A stretch of 42,416 bases of DNA from Polaribacter septentrionalilitoris (GTDB lineage: Bacteria; Bacteroidota; Bacteroidia; Flavobacteriales; Flavobacteriaceae), in assembly GCF_009832745.1 (NCBI RefSeq), contig NZ_VRMJ01000049.1:1-42416 (forward strand). Reading direction: 5' to 3'. Position 1 is the first letter of the stretch, and each line of letters opens with the position of its first letter. Under the pieces are notes generated by a model. That model saw only the letters and a program-made list of their open reading frames with translations. It was not told the origin of the DNA and ran no database searches. Below, one piece after another: positions 32,623 through 41,743 of this stretch. The translations under genes and the position numbers were made by a program.

Positions 32623-33672
32623 TTACAAGACATTTTTCATGGTTTTGGCTTTAGAAACCGTTTCTTGAAACTCTTTTTCTGGAATACTCTCTTTTGTAAT
32701 TCCGCCTCCAATATAAATTGATGCAATAGTGTCTGAAATCTGCATACATCTTAAATTTACAAAAAGAGACGATTGTTGATTTTTAAAATTCAATTCACCC
32801 AAAAACCCTGTATAAAAAGAACGATGGTAGTTCTCATTTTCAAGAATAAAGTCTTTTGCCAAGTTTCTAGGCAAACCACATACCGCAGGTGTTGGATGCA
32901 GTCCTCTTATTAAAGATGCTAAACTTGCATTATTATTAAGTTCACCTTTAACATTTGTTTTTAAATGCAAAAGGTTTCCTGCTTTTACAGTTTTAGTTTT
33001 ATCAATTTTTAAGGCTGATGAAATGGATTGCAATTGATTTTTAATAAAATCTGTTACCAACTGTTGCTCTTCTAACTCTTTCTTCCCCCACGTAACAGTA
33101 TTCGTGTTTTGATAGACTTGAGTTCCTGCCAAAGACATGGTTTCAAATTTTCTGTTTTTAATATTCAATAACGTTTCTGGTGAAGCTCCCAACCACAAAC
33201 CTATCTCTGGATGAAACCAAACATATACAAAAGCATTTTTGTAATTTTTAAGTAGCTCTATGAAGGTTTTTAAAAAGTTAAAATCTACCAATGGTAAAGC
33301 TTCTTTTCTAGAGATTACAATTTTTTCTAGGTTAGATGTAGTAATTTTTTCAATTGTTTTTTTTACTAAACTGATATGAAAATCTTTATCTAAAACCTCT
33401 TCTGATAATGATTTCTGTAGATGAACACTTTTTTCTAAGTTTAAATGTTCTGTTAAAAAAACACCTTCTTTCAAAGGAAATAGTATCGTTTTCTCATTCG
33501 CATCAAAAGGCGAAAACACAAACCCGTTTTCAGAAAAATCTTCTGTATACCTTAGTGCATTAGATTCCATAAAAAGTGCAGAAAGTTCATCAGAATTTGG
33601 TTTTCTGTAGGCTACAAAAGGTAAGTTTTTGTAATGTGAATCTTTAATTTTGTGTAAAATTTCGTTGAACAA
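32623..33672 (-). CDS. menF: Isochorismate synthase
   Basis: Converts chorismate to isochorismate, the entry step to menaquinone (or catechol siderophores). The protein has 349 residues. The chorismate-binding domain has KIVISRKEALPL, VYVWFHPEIGLWLGASPETLL, MSLAGTQVY, LHPTPAVCGLPR, SFYTGFLGEL and IYIGGGITKES, with the conserved Mg-binding glutamates. No siderophore genes are nearby, and the adjacent hotdog thioesterase fits the menaquinone route. The stop codon lies just past a terminator shared with the PUR gene. Eight bases separate it from the thioesterase gene, so they form an operon. Confidence 0.88.
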   Translation of the reverse strand: MFNEILHKIKDSHYKNLPFVAYRKPNSDELSALFMESNALRYTEDFSENGFVFSPFDANEKTILFPLKEGVFLTEHLNLEKSVHLQKSLSEEVLDKDFHISLVKKTIEKITTSNLEKIVISRKEALPLVDFNFLKTFIELLKNYKNAFVYVWFHPEIGLWLGASPETLLNIKNRKFETMSLAGTQVYQNTNTVTWGKKELEEQQLVTDFIKNQLQSISSALKIDKTKTVKAGNLLHLKTNVKGELNNNASLASLIRGLHPTPAVCGLPRNLAKDFILENENYHRSFYTGFLGELNFKNQQSSLFVNLRCMQISDTIASIYIGGGITKESIPEKEFQETVSKAKTMKNVL

Positions 33673-33680
33673 TAGTAAAA

Positions 33681-34097
33681 TTATTTTTTATCTAAAACGA
33701 TGTTGGTAAGTTTGCAAATAGAAATTAAATGACCTTCTTCATCAATAATTTTTATTTCCCATAAATGTGTGGTTCTTCCTTTGTGAATTGGTTTTGCAAC
33801 ACCAAAAACTACTCCATCTTTTTTACTTTTTAAATGATTGATGCTTAACTCAATTCCTTTTATAATTTTGTTTTTAGTATCCACAAAAAGCGCAGACGCA
33901 CAACTCCCAACAGTTTCTGCAAGAGCTGCAGTTGCACCTCCATGTAAAATTCCGTAGGGTTGATGCACGCTCGAATTTACAGGCATTTTTGCAGTTACAC
34001 TATTTTCTGAAACATCAACAAACTCTATATCAAGAGTTTCCATTAACGTATTTTTATTTAAACTATTTAAAGTTGCTAAAGTTTTAGATTTGTCCAT
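33681..34097 (-). CDS. menI: PaaI-type hotdog thioesterase (likely DHNA-CoA thioesterase)
   Basis: A 138-residue hotdog-fold acyl-CoA thioesterase from the ATG at 34097 (MDKSKTLATLNSLNKNTLME). A longer in-frame extension upstream overlaps the divergent promoter and start, lacks family similarity, and is rejected. The family motif is HQPYGILHGGATAALAETVGS, with the catalytic Glu on the central helix, followed by KGIELSINHLKSKKDG. In front of an isochorismate synthase gene, the natural role is hydrolysis of 1,4-dihydroxy-2-naphthoyl-CoA in menaquinone synthesis. A general PaaI-like thioesterase is the alternative. Confidence 0.8.
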   Translation of the reverse strand: MDKSKTLATLNSLNKNTLMETLDIEFVDVSENSVTAKMPVNSSVHQPYGILHGGATAALAETVGSCASALFVDTKNKIIKGIELSINHLKSKKDGVVFGVAKPIHKGRTTHLWEIKIIDEEGHLISICKLTNIVLDKK

Positions 34098-34136
34098 TAC
34101 AAATTTTTCTAATGTAAAAATACGTATAAAAAATTG

Positions 34137-34144
34137 TATTTTTG
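34137..34144 (+). promoter_or_regulatory. -7 box of the pRiA4b ORF-3-like gene
   Basis: TATTTTTG matches TAnnTTTG and ends 23 nt before the ATG at 34168. It supports this start over any upstream in-frame extension. Confidence 0.5.
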
Positions 34145-34167
34145 TTGCAGAAAAGTTAAACCATTTT

Positions 34168-34671
34168 ATGTACAAAATACGCGTAATTTTAGATACTAAA
34201 GAAGATGTAATCAGAACCATTTTAGTTGATGACAATATTAATCTAGAACAATTGCATTTTACAATTGCAAAGTCTTTTGGCTTTGAAGGGCAAGAAATGG
34301 CTTCTTTTTATAGAACTGATGATGAATGGAATCAAGGTGAAGAAATTCCACTATTTAATATGGCTGAAGCTGGTGAAGGAATTTCTATGCTAATCTGTAA
34401 ATTAAACGATACGTTGCCCATAGAAAATAGTAAATTGATTTATGTTTATGATTTTCTAAATATGTGGACTTTTTATGTTGATGTTATTGAAATTTCTTTA
34501 GATAAAAGAGGTGATTTACCACAAACTATTCTTACAGTTGGGGAAATTCCTAATGAGGCTCCTGATAAAGAATTCGTTGCAGAAAATTTAAATAAACAAT
34601 TGGGTGATGAAGGTGACATAGATGATGAATTTGGTCATTTTGATGATGATTTTGATTTTAATGAGTATTAA
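34168..34671 (+). CDS. pRiA4b ORF-3-like domain protein
   Basis: A 167-residue cytoplasmic protein with the plasmid pRiA4b ORF-3 fold (PF07929 type). It has MYKIRVILDTKEDVIRTILVDD, LEQLHFTIAKSFGFEGQEMASFY, EIPLFNMAEAGEG, KLIYVYDFLNMWTFYVDVIEI, and an extremely acidic C-terminus (GDEGDIDDEFGHFDDDFD). This family is often labelled with IS or plasmid names because of early finds, but the flavobacterial version is a chromosomal gene with no transposon signs here. The function is unknown. It is followed 3 bases later by a short basic gene, so the two may be made together. Confidence 0.78.
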   Translation: MYKIRVILDTKEDVIRTILVDDNINLEQLHFTIAKSFGFEGQEMASFYRTDDEWNQGEEIPLFNMAEAGEGISMLICKLNDTLPIENSKLIYVYDFLNMWTFYVDVIEISLDKRGDLPQTILTVGEIPNEAPDKEFVAENLNKQLGDEGDIDDEFGHFDDDFDFNEY

Positions 34672-34674
34672 ATT

Positions 34675-34806
34675 GTGAGTACAAAAAAGAAAGGTATTTT
34701 AACTTCTGATAGTGAATGGAGGAAACACTTACGTAAATTAGGGAAACACTTTTTTTGGAAAGCTGAGAGAAAGGCTGGTAAAAATGAAATAAAAAAAGAA
34801 TTGTAA
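34675..34806 (+). CDS. Small basic protein, 43 residues, unknown function
   Basis: A GTG-started open frame of 43 codons begins 3 bases after the stop of the pRiA4b ORF-3-like gene. It begins MSTKKKGILTSDSEWRKHL and continues with RKLGKHFFWKAERKAGK. The composition is strongly basic (about one third Lys/Arg) with two Trp, and it suggests an amphipathic helix able to contact nucleic acid, ribosome or membrane. I recall similar unnamed 40-50-residue proteins in Bacteroidota. The close spacing suggests coupling to the acidic upstream protein, and opposite charges might allow pairing, which is an inference. No domain is recognised. Confidence 0.65.
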   Translation: MSTKKKGILTSDSEWRKHLRKLGKHFFWKAERKAGKNEIKKEL

Positions 34807-34848
34807 TTTTCTTCAAAACTCAGAAAAAACTCCCAACTTTTAACTTTG

Positions 34849-34881
34849 TTCTTCTTACTTACTTTTTTATTCTTCTTACTT
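34849..34881 (+). repeat. 12-bp direct repeat in the spacer before the ABC exporter
   Basis: TTCTTCTTACTT occurs at 34849-34860 and again at 34870-34881 with a 9-bp gap. It lies in the pyrimidine-rich spacer between the small basic gene and the ABC-2 ATPase gene and might be a binding site or slippage-derived. Confidence 0.4.
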
Positions 34882-34941
34882 TTTCAGTAACAAAATTGTA
34901 AATTAGTCGTCATATTTACATAACCGACTAAAACAATTTCT

Positions 34942-35841
34942 TTGGAAACCATCTTATCACTCAAAAACCTCGATAAAAAATACGGAAGTGTTCACGCGGT
35001 AAACAACCTTTCTTTTGATATTCAAAAAGGGAATGTTTACGGAATTCTTGGTCCTAATGGAAGTGGAAAATCTACTACTCTAGGCATCATTTTAAACGTT
35101 GTTAATAGAACTTCTGGAAAGTTTTCTTGGTTCAATGATAGTTTATCTACTCATGAAGCCTTAAAAAAAGTAGGTGCTATTATTGAGCGTCCTAACTTTT
35201 ATCCTTACATGACTGCAGCTCAAAATTTAGCCTTAATTTGTAAAATTAAAGGAATAACTACTGAAAAAATTGATGAGAAACTTAAAGTTGTAAATCTTTA
35301 CGAAAGAAAAAACAGTAAGTTTAGAACCTATTCTTTGGGTATGAAACAGCGTTTGGCAATTGCTTCTGCATTATTAAACGATCCTGAAATTCTAATTTTA
35401 GATGAACCTACAAATGGTTTAGACCCTCAAGGGATTCATGAAATTCGTCAAATTATCAAAAAAATTGCCGCAAACGGAACAACTATTTTGTTAGCTTCTC
35501 ACCTATTAGATGAAGTAGAAAAAGTATGTTCTCATGTAGTTGTGATAAGAAAAGGAGTAAAATTATATAGTGGTCGTGTTGATGAAATGACTGCTTCAAA
35601 TGGTCTGTTTGAACTAAAAGTAGACACTAATGAAGAGCATTTAATTAATATCTTAGAAGAGCATCCTGCTATTGGTAAAATCACCAAAGAACACGAAACA
35701 ATTATTGCAACACTAAGCAAAACAATTTCTTCCTCAGAAATAAATGAATACTTGTTTGGCAAAGGAATTATTTTATCTCACTTAGTGAAACGTAAACCAA
35801 GTTTAGAGCAACAATTCTTAGATTTAACCAACAACAACTAA
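34942..35841 (+). CDS. ABC-2 type exporter ATPase
   Basis: The ATP-binding subunit of an ABC-2 exporter, 299 residues. Walker A GPNGSGKST (37-45), the Q-loop region, signature YSLGMKQRLAIASALL, Walker B EILILDEPTNGLDPQG with the catalytic Glu, and the H-loop SHLLDEVEKV are all intact. The C-terminal 75 residues form an accessory domain. The start is TTG at 34942 (METILSLKNLDKKYG), as no ATG preserves the first strand. It is followed 18 bases later by its permease gene. The substrate is unknown; lipid, peptide or drug export is typical. Confidence 0.9.
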   Translation: METILSLKNLDKKYGSVHAVNNLSFDIQKGNVYGILGPNGSGKSTTLGIILNVVNRTSGKFSWFNDSLSTHEALKKVGAIIERPNFYPYMTAAQNLALICKIKGITTEKIDEKLKVVNLYERKNSKFRTYSLGMKQRLAIASALLNDPEILILDEPTNGLDPQGIHEIRQIIKKIAANGTTILLASHLLDEVEKVCSHVVVIRKGVKLYSGRVDEMTASNGLFELKVDTNEEHLINILEEHPAIGKITKEHETIIATLSKTISSSEINEYLFGKGIILSHLVKRKPSLEQQFLDLTNNN

Positions 35842-35859
35842 TCAACAAAACACATCAAA

Positions 35860-36705
35860 ATGTTAAGACTTCTTACCATAGAATTTCATAAATTAAAACA
35901 CAATAGAGCAAGTAAAGTATTATCTATAATTTACTTTGGCTTATTAACTTGTATAGCATTAATTGCTGCCATAAAATTTGATATTGGCCCAGTGAAGTTT
36001 CATTTAGCTGATGCTGGTATTTTCAATTTCCCTTACATTTGGCATTTCAACACATACATTGCTTCTATTTTAAAGTTCTTTTTACTGTTAGTTATTGTAT
36101 CAATGATGGCTAATGAATACAGTTATAAAACATTAAAGCAAAACTTAATTGATGGACTAAGTAAAAAAGAGTTTGTACTATCTAAATTCTATACGGTCAT
36201 TGCTTTTGCTTTTATCTCAACAGTTTTTGTATTTGTTGTATCATTGATATTGGGGCTAATTTATTCTGATTACAATGAATTTGCCATCATCGTTTCTGAC
36301 TTAAAATATTTAGTTGCTTTTTTTATAAAACTAGTTGGCTTTTTCTCCATGGGATTATTTTTTGGAATTCTAGTCAAAAGATCTGCTTTTGCAGTTGGTG
36401 CAATGGTAGTTTGGTTGATTATAGAAAGCATGTTTAAAGGATATTTATTCTGGTCATTTAAAGATGCGAGTAACACTACAGAAAAGGTAGATAGCATCAT
36501 GCAATTCCTACCTTTTGAAGCAATGGCAAACTTAATAAAAGAACCTTTTTCTAGATTAGGGGCAGTTAAATCAGTTGCAAATCAAATTGGAGAAACATTC
36601 ACAAAAAGTTATGATGTTCAGTTCACTACCATCTTCATTGTTTCTGCATGGACGTTTATTTTTATTTATTTGTCCTATGCACTGTTAAAAAAGAGAGATT
36701 TGTAA
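35860..36705 (+). CDS. ABC-2 type exporter permease
   Basis: A 281-residue membrane protein with about six hydrophobic helices (for example ILSIIYFGLLTCIALIAAI, FFLLLVIVSMMANEY and FIFIYLSYALL), the partner of the upstream ATPase. It begins MLRLLTIEFHKLKHNRASKV, a typical cytosolic coupling helix. The MMANEYSYKTLKQNLIDGLSKKEF segment after the second helix is characteristic of the NatB/YhgE-like ABC-2 permeases of Bacteroidota. The substrate is unknown. Confidence 0.85.
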   Translation: MLRLLTIEFHKLKHNRASKVLSIIYFGLLTCIALIAAIKFDIGPVKFHLADAGIFNFPYIWHFNTYIASILKFFLLLVIVSMMANEYSYKTLKQNLIDGLSKKEFVLSKFYTVIAFAFISTVFVFVVSLILGLIYSDYNEFAIIVSDLKYLVAFFIKLVGFFSMGLFFGILVKRSAFAVGAMVVWLIIESMFKGYLFWSFKDASNTTEKVDSIMQFLPFEAMANLIKEPFSRLGAVKSVANQIGETFTKSYDVQFTTIFIVSAWTFIFIYLSYALLKKRDL

Positions 36706-36749
36706 TACATTTTAAATATATTTGACTTTAAGTTTTGTATTATCGTCAA

Positions 36750-39629
36750 ATGAAGAATTTTTCACGTCTTTTACTACTTTTTTTTGCATTAAATGTATTT
36801 TCTCAAAAGGAAGCAAATTTTTGGTATTTTGGTTTTAATGCAGGTTTAGATTTTTCAAATTGTAACCCAGTTGCCTTAGAAAATGGTAAACTAAGTACTT
36901 TTGAAGGGTGTTCAACCATTTCAAACTCAAATGGTAATTTATTATTTTATTCTGATGGAACAACTGTATGGAATAAAAATCATGATGTTATGCCTGGAGG
37001 TGTAGGTTTAAGAGGAGATTCATCAAGTGCACAATCTGCTTTATTTGTTCCAAACCCAGAAAATTCAAATATTTATTATTTATTTGTTGTTAGCAATTCT
37101 CGAGACCCTGGCTTTTACTACTACACGATAGACCTTTCTACAAATGGAGGTCTGGGAAGTGTTGTTGATGGACCTGTAGATTTAAATAATGGTGAAAGAG
37201 ATAATTGGACAGAAAGAGTAACAGCAATTCAATCTAATAAAAGTAATGAGTTTTGGATAATTTCTGCAAGTAATAATAGAATTTATTCTTATAAGATAAC
37301 AAAAAATGGTGTAGATTATACTCCTGTAATATCTAATATTAATGGTGACAATATAGAAAACAGAGGAAGTTTAAAAGTATCTCCAGACGGTTCAAAATTA
37401 GTTGTTACTAGTCAAACCTCTGACTGTTTACTATTTGATTTTAATACTGCTGGTGGAACTGCATCTAACAAACAAATATTAAATATTAATTCAGGTAGTT
37501 ATGGAGCAGAATTTTCTCAAACAGGAAATCGTTTATACATTTCTACAGGTACTCAAAATCAAACCAATCCAAATCCTAATGATTCTTATATTTATCAATA
37601 CGATTTAACTCTGAATACTATTGAAGATATTAATAGTTCAAGAACTACCATTAATACTTGGTATGGTTTTAGGGGTGCATTACAATTAGGACCTGATGCT
37701 AGAATTTACTATGCAAAAAGTGGAGAATCCTCATTAGGAGTAATTAATAAACCTGAAGAACTAGGAAGTAACGTAAATTATGTTCATAATGGAATATCAC
37801 TAGGCTCTAGAACTTCATCAGAAGGCTTACCCCCTTTTATACAATCTTTTTTTAAAGTTGCTTTAACAGATATTGATACGGGTATAAAAATTGCAGGAGA
37901 ACTATTGGTATGTATTGGTGAAACTAAAAAATTAGGAATCAACAATATTTTAGATTTCGATGACACCGCAGACACATCAAAACCAATAATTTATAATTGG
38001 TACAGAGATAATGTACTTTTAACAGGGGAAAATAGCAGTATAATTACAGTAGGAACATCATCTAGAGACACAGATGGAGTTTACACTTTAAAAACAACTT
38101 ATTTTAATAATTGTGGTAGAGAAAGGTCTTTAGAAGCAATAGCAAATATTAAATTTGCACCTAAGCCAACAATAAATACAATTAATATCTATGAACAATG
38201 TGATTTTGATACAAACTCCACAGACTACATAACAAGTTTTAATTTAACTACAAAAGAATCTGAAATTTATACTGGATCTGAAAGTGTTAACATAGAGTTT
38301 TTTGAACTGAGCGATACAAGTTTTACAAATCCTGTAGGTAAAGATAATTATCGAAATATCACACCAACCTCACCCACCAACGGAAATCATAAATTGGTGG
38401 TAAGAGTTACAAATACAACTACTTTATGCGCTGAAATTGGTGAAATAGAACTAAGGGTAAACCCTTCTTCATCTTCTATAAATTACTCTGACATATATAC
38501 CTGCGAAATAGACCTAAATTCAAATAACCCTGACAGTAGAAATAACGTTGGTAGTGGTAATTCTTATTATGATTTTGATTTAAAAACTACAGAAATAATT
38601 AACAACTCTGCAGGGAGTTTATCAAACTCAACTCATGATTTCTCTTACTACAAAACAATAGCTGATGCTGGACTTCAAAATAATAGAATTGAAAAACCAT
38701 ATGAATCAACATTATTTAACAATGGAGAAGATGTTTTTGTTAGAATTTCTTTAAAAGGTTCAGGAGCATGTGAAAGTATTGGTAATTTTAAAATTTATAT
38801 TCAAGATTTACCTACTCCTCAAGGTAACACCTCTCCAATTACTCTTTGTGTAAACAACCCTATACTTAGTCCACAACCTAATACTGTTCCATTAAACGCT
38901 AGTACTAATGTTTCTGGAGATAGGTATGTTTGGTATAGAAATGAAACTCTTTTAAACATTCCAAATACTCCTGTTTTAAATGCGAATAAAGAAGGTACTT
39001 ATCGAGTTGAAGTCTTTAGAACCTATACTAATGACCCCTCAAATACACAAGATGATTTCGATTGTATGGGTTACAATACATTTACCGTCAATGAATCTAA
39101 CGTTGCACTAATTGAATCAGTAGAATTTGTAGACAATCAAGATACTCCAGATGAAAATACAATAACTGTTAAAGTTACTGGTAAAGGAGATTATGAATAT
39201 GCTCTTAACAATAACAGTATCAATAATTTTAATAAGGGATCAGAAAACTTAACTTTCACTTTTAAAAACGTAAAACCAGGGTTAAACACAATTTACATTA
39301 GAGATAGAAATGGATGCGGAATAATAGAATCTGATAAAGTATCATTTATTTATGTGCAAAGACATTTTACTCCTAATGGGGATAATTATTTTGATTTTTG
39401 GACTGTACAAGGAATTAACAACTCGTTTTACACATCAGTGAAATTAAATATTTTTGACAGGTTTGGAAAATTACTTAAAACTGCTGACCTGAAGACAGAA
39501 AATGGTTGGAATGGTTTTTCTAATGGAAAAATGATGCCTAGTAATGATTATTGGTATAATTTAGTATTAATTGATATTCATGGAAACATTAGAAAAGAAG
39601 TAGGACATTTCTCTCTATTAAGAAGATAA
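36750..39629 (+). CDS. Large T9SS type B secreted protein (gliding-associated C-terminal domain)
   Basis: A 959-residue secreted or surface protein. From the ATG at 36750 it has a signal peptide (MKNFSRLLLLFFALNVFSQ). A weak TATTATCG -7-like box ends 4 nt before this ATG. Residues about 20-370 resemble a beta-propeller, with repeated motifs such as GNLLFYSDGTTVWNKNHDVM and SPDGSKLVVTSQTSD. The middle (about 375-860) carries several Ig/PKD-like modules rich in Asn and Thr. The last about 85 residues are a CHU_C-type domain (HFTPNGDNYFDFWTVQGI, IFDRFGKLL, LLRR end) that directs type IX secretion and outer-membrane attachment through the SprF-dependent route. No SprF/PorP-family gene is adjacent, so it uses a partner elsewhere. 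Its role is probably adhesion or binding. Confidence 0.85.
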   Translation: MKNFSRLLLLFFALNVFSQKEANFWYFGFNAGLDFSNCNPVALENGKLSTFEGCSTISNSNGNLLFYSDGTTVWNKNHDVMPGGVGLRGDSSSAQSALFVPNPENSNIYYLFVVSNSRDPGFYYYTIDLSTNGGLGSVVDGPVDLNNGERDNWTERVTAIQSNKSNEFWIISASNNRIYSYKITKNGVDYTPVISNINGDNIENRGSLKVSPDGSKLVVTSQTSDCLLFDFNTAGGTASNKQILNINSGSYGAEFSQTGNRLYISTGTQNQTNPNPNDSYIYQYDLTLNTIEDINSSRTTINTWYGFRGALQLGPDARIYYAKSGESSLGVINKPEELGSNVNYVHNGISLGSRTSSEGLPPFIQSFFKVALTDIDTGIKIAGELLVCIGETKKLGINNILDFDDTADTSKPIIYNWYRDNVLLTGENSSIITVGTSSRDTDGVYTLKTTYFNNCGRERSLEAIANIKFAPKPTINTINIYEQCDFDTNSTDYITSFNLTTKESEIYTGSESVNIEFFELSDTSFTNPVGKDNYRNITPTSPTNGNHKLVVRVTNTTTLCAEIGEIELRVNPSSSSINYSDIYTCEIDLNSNNPDSRNNVGSGNSYYDFDLKTTEIINNSAGSLSNSTHDFSYYKTIADAGLQNNRIEKPYESTLFNNGEDVFVRISLKGSGACESIGNFKIYIQDLPTPQGNTSPITLCVNNPILSPQPNTVPLNASTNVSGDRYVWYRNETLLNIPNTPVLNANKEGTYRVEVFRTYTNDPSNTQDDFDCMGYNTFTVNESNVALIESVEFVDNQDTPDENTITVKVTGKGDYEYALNNNSINNFNKGSENLTFTFKNVKPGLNTIYIRDRNGCGIIESDKVSFIYVQRHFTPNGDNYFDFWTVQGINNSFYTSVKLNIFDRFGKLLKTADLKTENGWNGFSNGKMMPSNDYWYNLVLIDIHGNIRKEVGHFSLLRR

Positions 39630-39649
39630 TTTATCAAAAAACTTAAATT

Positions 39650-39686
39650 AAATACGGATATTTTTTTACAAAGTATCCGTATTTTT
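39650..39686 (+). terminator. Terminator before uvrB, overlapping its -7 box
   Basis: AAATACGGATA (39650-39660) pairs perfectly over 11 bp with TATCCGTATTT (39674-39684), followed by T. The right arm runs into the uvrB -7-like box (39680-39687), so upstream termination and uvrB initiation share bases. Confidence 0.75.
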
Positions 39687-39687
39687 A
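39680..39687 (+). promoter_or_regulatory. -7-like box 4 nt before uvrB
   Basis: TATTTTTA differs from TAnnTTTG only in the last base and ends 4 nt before the ATG at 39692. No LexA-type operator was recognised. Confidence 0.35.
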
Positions 39688-39691
39688 CATC

Positions 39692-41680
39692 ATGGAATTT
39701 AAATTGAAATCAGAATTCTCCCCTACTGGAGACCAACCAGAAGCAATTAAAGAACTTTCTCATGGAATTTTATCTGGCGAAAAGTTTCAAACTTTATTGG
39801 GAGTAACTGGTTCTGGTAAAACATTCTCAGTTGCAAATGTGGTAAAAGAAGTTAAAAAACCGACTTTGGTTTTAGCCCATAACAAAACGCTAGCAGCACA
39901 ATTGTATTCTGAATTTAAACAGTTTTTCCCTGAAAATGCTGTAGAATACTTTGTTTCGTATTATGATTATTATCAACCAGAAGCCTACATACCTGTTACA
40001 GGAACCTATATAGAAAAAGATTTATCTATTAATGATGATATTGAGCGCTTGCGTTTAAGCACCACCTCTTCTCTACTTTCTGGAAGAAGGGATGTTTTAG
40101 TGGTGGCTTCTGTTTCTTGTTTATATGGTATTGGTAATCCTACAGAATTTAAGAAAAATGTAATTCCTGTAGAAGTTGGTCAACAAGTTTCCAGAACAAA
40201 GTTCTTACATCAATTAGTAACTAGTTTATATTCTAGAACAGAACATGAGATAAAAAGCGGAACTTTTAAAGTAAAAGGTGATGTGGTCACCATTTACCCA
40301 TCTTATGGAGATAATGGTTACAGAATTCATTTTTTTGGTGATGAAATTGAAGAAATAGAAGCTTTCGATTTAGAGAGTCAAACTATTTTAGAACGTTTTG
40401 AACACCTAAACATTTACCCTGCAAACTTATTTGTAACTTCTCCTGATGTGCTGCAAAATGCCATTCATCAGATTCAAGAAGATATGATGAAACAGGTTGA
40501 TTATTTTAAAGAAATTGGAAAACATCTAGAAGCAAAACGCTTAAAAGAACGTACAGAATTCGATTTAGAAATGATTCGTGAATTAGGGTATTGTTCTGGA
40601 ATTGAAAACTATTCTCGTTATTTAGACGGACGAAACCCAGGCACAAGACCTTTCTGTTTGTTGGATTATTTTCCTGATGATTATTTAATGGTGATTGATG
40701 AAAGTCATGTAACAGTTCCACAAACACACGCCATGTATGGTGGAGATAGAAGTAGAAAAGAAAACTTGGTTGAATATGGGTTTAGATTGCCTGCAGCAAT
40801 GGACAATCGTCCTTTAAAATTTGAAGAATTTGAAGAACTTCAAAACCAAACCATTTTTGTTTCAGCAACTCCTGCAGATTACGAATTGCAAAAAACAGAA
40901 GGCTTGTTTGTGGAACAAGTAATTCGTCCTACAGGATTATTAGACCCACCAATAGAGATTCGTCCAAGTTTAAATCAGATTGATGATTTGATTGAAGAAA
41001 TTCAAGTTCGAGTTGAAAAAGACGAACGTACTTTAGTTACCACTTTAACCAAAAGAATGGCAGAAGAACTAACTAAATATTTAACTAGAGTTGATATACG
41101 TTGTAGATATATCCATTCTGATGTAGATACTTTAGAACGTGTAGAAATCATGCAAGATTTACGTAAAGGTTTATTTGATGTTTTAATAGGTGTTAACTTA
41201 TTAAGAGAAGGTTTAGACTTACCAGAAGTTTCTTTAGTTGCCATTTTAGATGCTGATAAAGAAGGTTTTTTACGTTCTCATAGATCATTAACTCAAACTG
41301 TGGGTAGAGCAGCAAGAAATGTAAATGGTTTGGCAATAATGTATGCTGATAAAATTACCAACAGTATGCAAAAAACAATTGATGAAACAGATAGAAGACG
41401 TGAAAAGCAAATTGCATACAATACTGCTAACAACATCACCCCTACTCAAATCAACAAAAAAATTGACGATACTTTATCCAAGTCAGCAGTTTCAAGTTAT
41501 CATTATGACAATGCAAAACAAGTAGCTGCAGAACAAGACTTGCAATATTTACCCAAAGAAGAAATTGAAAAACGCATTCGAAATAAACGAAAAGAAATGG
41601 AAGCTGCTGCTAAAAATCTCGACTTTATTGTTGCTGCCAAACTACGTGATGAAATTGAGATTTTAAAAGAAAAAATGTAA
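39692..41680 (+). CDS. uvrB: Excinuclease ABC subunit B
   Basis: DNA damage-verifying helicase-like subunit of nucleotide excision repair. The protein has 662 residues, the usual length. P-loop GVTGSGKT (37-44), VLAHNKTLAAQL, the beta-hairpin VSYYDYYQPEAYIP that clamps DNA, the Walker B DESHVT, SATPADYE, LIGVNLLREGLDLPEVSLV, and a C-terminal UVR motif (IEKRIRNKRKEMEAAAKNLD) that binds UvrC/UvrA are all present. It is monocistronic between the T9SS gene terminator and a long leader for the GNAT gene. No clear terminator follows it. Confidence 0.96.
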   Translation: MEFKLKSEFSPTGDQPEAIKELSHGILSGEKFQTLLGVTGSGKTFSVANVVKEVKKPTLVLAHNKTLAAQLYSEFKQFFPENAVEYFVSYYDYYQPEAYIPVTGTYIEKDLSINDDIERLRLSTTSSLLSGRRDVLVVASVSCLYGIGNPTEFKKNVIPVEVGQQVSRTKFLHQLVTSLYSRTEHEIKSGTFKVKGDVVTIYPSYGDNGYRIHFFGDEIEEIEAFDLESQTILERFEHLNIYPANLFVTSPDVLQNAIHQIQEDMMKQVDYFKEIGKHLEAKRLKERTEFDLEMIRELGYCSGIENYSRYLDGRNPGTRPFCLLDYFPDDYLMVIDESHVTVPQTHAMYGGDRSRKENLVEYGFRLPAAMDNRPLKFEEFEELQNQTIFVSATPADYELQKTEGLFVEQVIRPTGLLDPPIEIRPSLNQIDDLIEEIQVRVEKDERTLVTTLTKRMAEELTKYLTRVDIRCRYIHSDVDTLERVEIMQDLRKGLFDVLIGVNLLREGLDLPEVSLVAILDADKEGFLRSHRSLTQTVGRAARNVNGLAIMYADKITNSMQKTIDETDRRREKQIAYNTANNITPTQINKKIDDTLSKSAVSSYHYDNAKQVAAEQDLQYLPKEEIEKRIRNKRKEMEAAAKNLDFIVAAKLRDEIEILKEKM

Positions 41681-41708
41681 AGTATAAAAATTATTAAATT
41701 GGTATAAC

Positions 41709-41739
41709 TTGTATTGGAGCTAACAATATTGTAAGTTTG
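41709..41739 (+). promoter_or_regulatory. Well-formed promoter upstream of the GNAT leader
   Basis: TTG (41709-41711), 20 nt, then TAAGTTTG (41732-41739) is one of the best full promoter matches in the window. Transcription would start at or near the ATG of a short open frame at 41744 and run about 225 nt before the GNAT gene. Confidence 0.5.
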
Positions 41740-41743
41740 CCCC

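Noticed and set aside
34098..34235. 46-codon N-terminal extension of the hotdog thioesterase
   Set aside because: It overlaps the divergent promoter and start of the neighbouring gene and has no resemblance to the family.
34168..34671. Reading the pRiA4b ORF-3-like gene as part of a mobile element
   Set aside because: The family name comes from early plasmid and IS finds; there are no inverted repeats, transposase or target duplications here.
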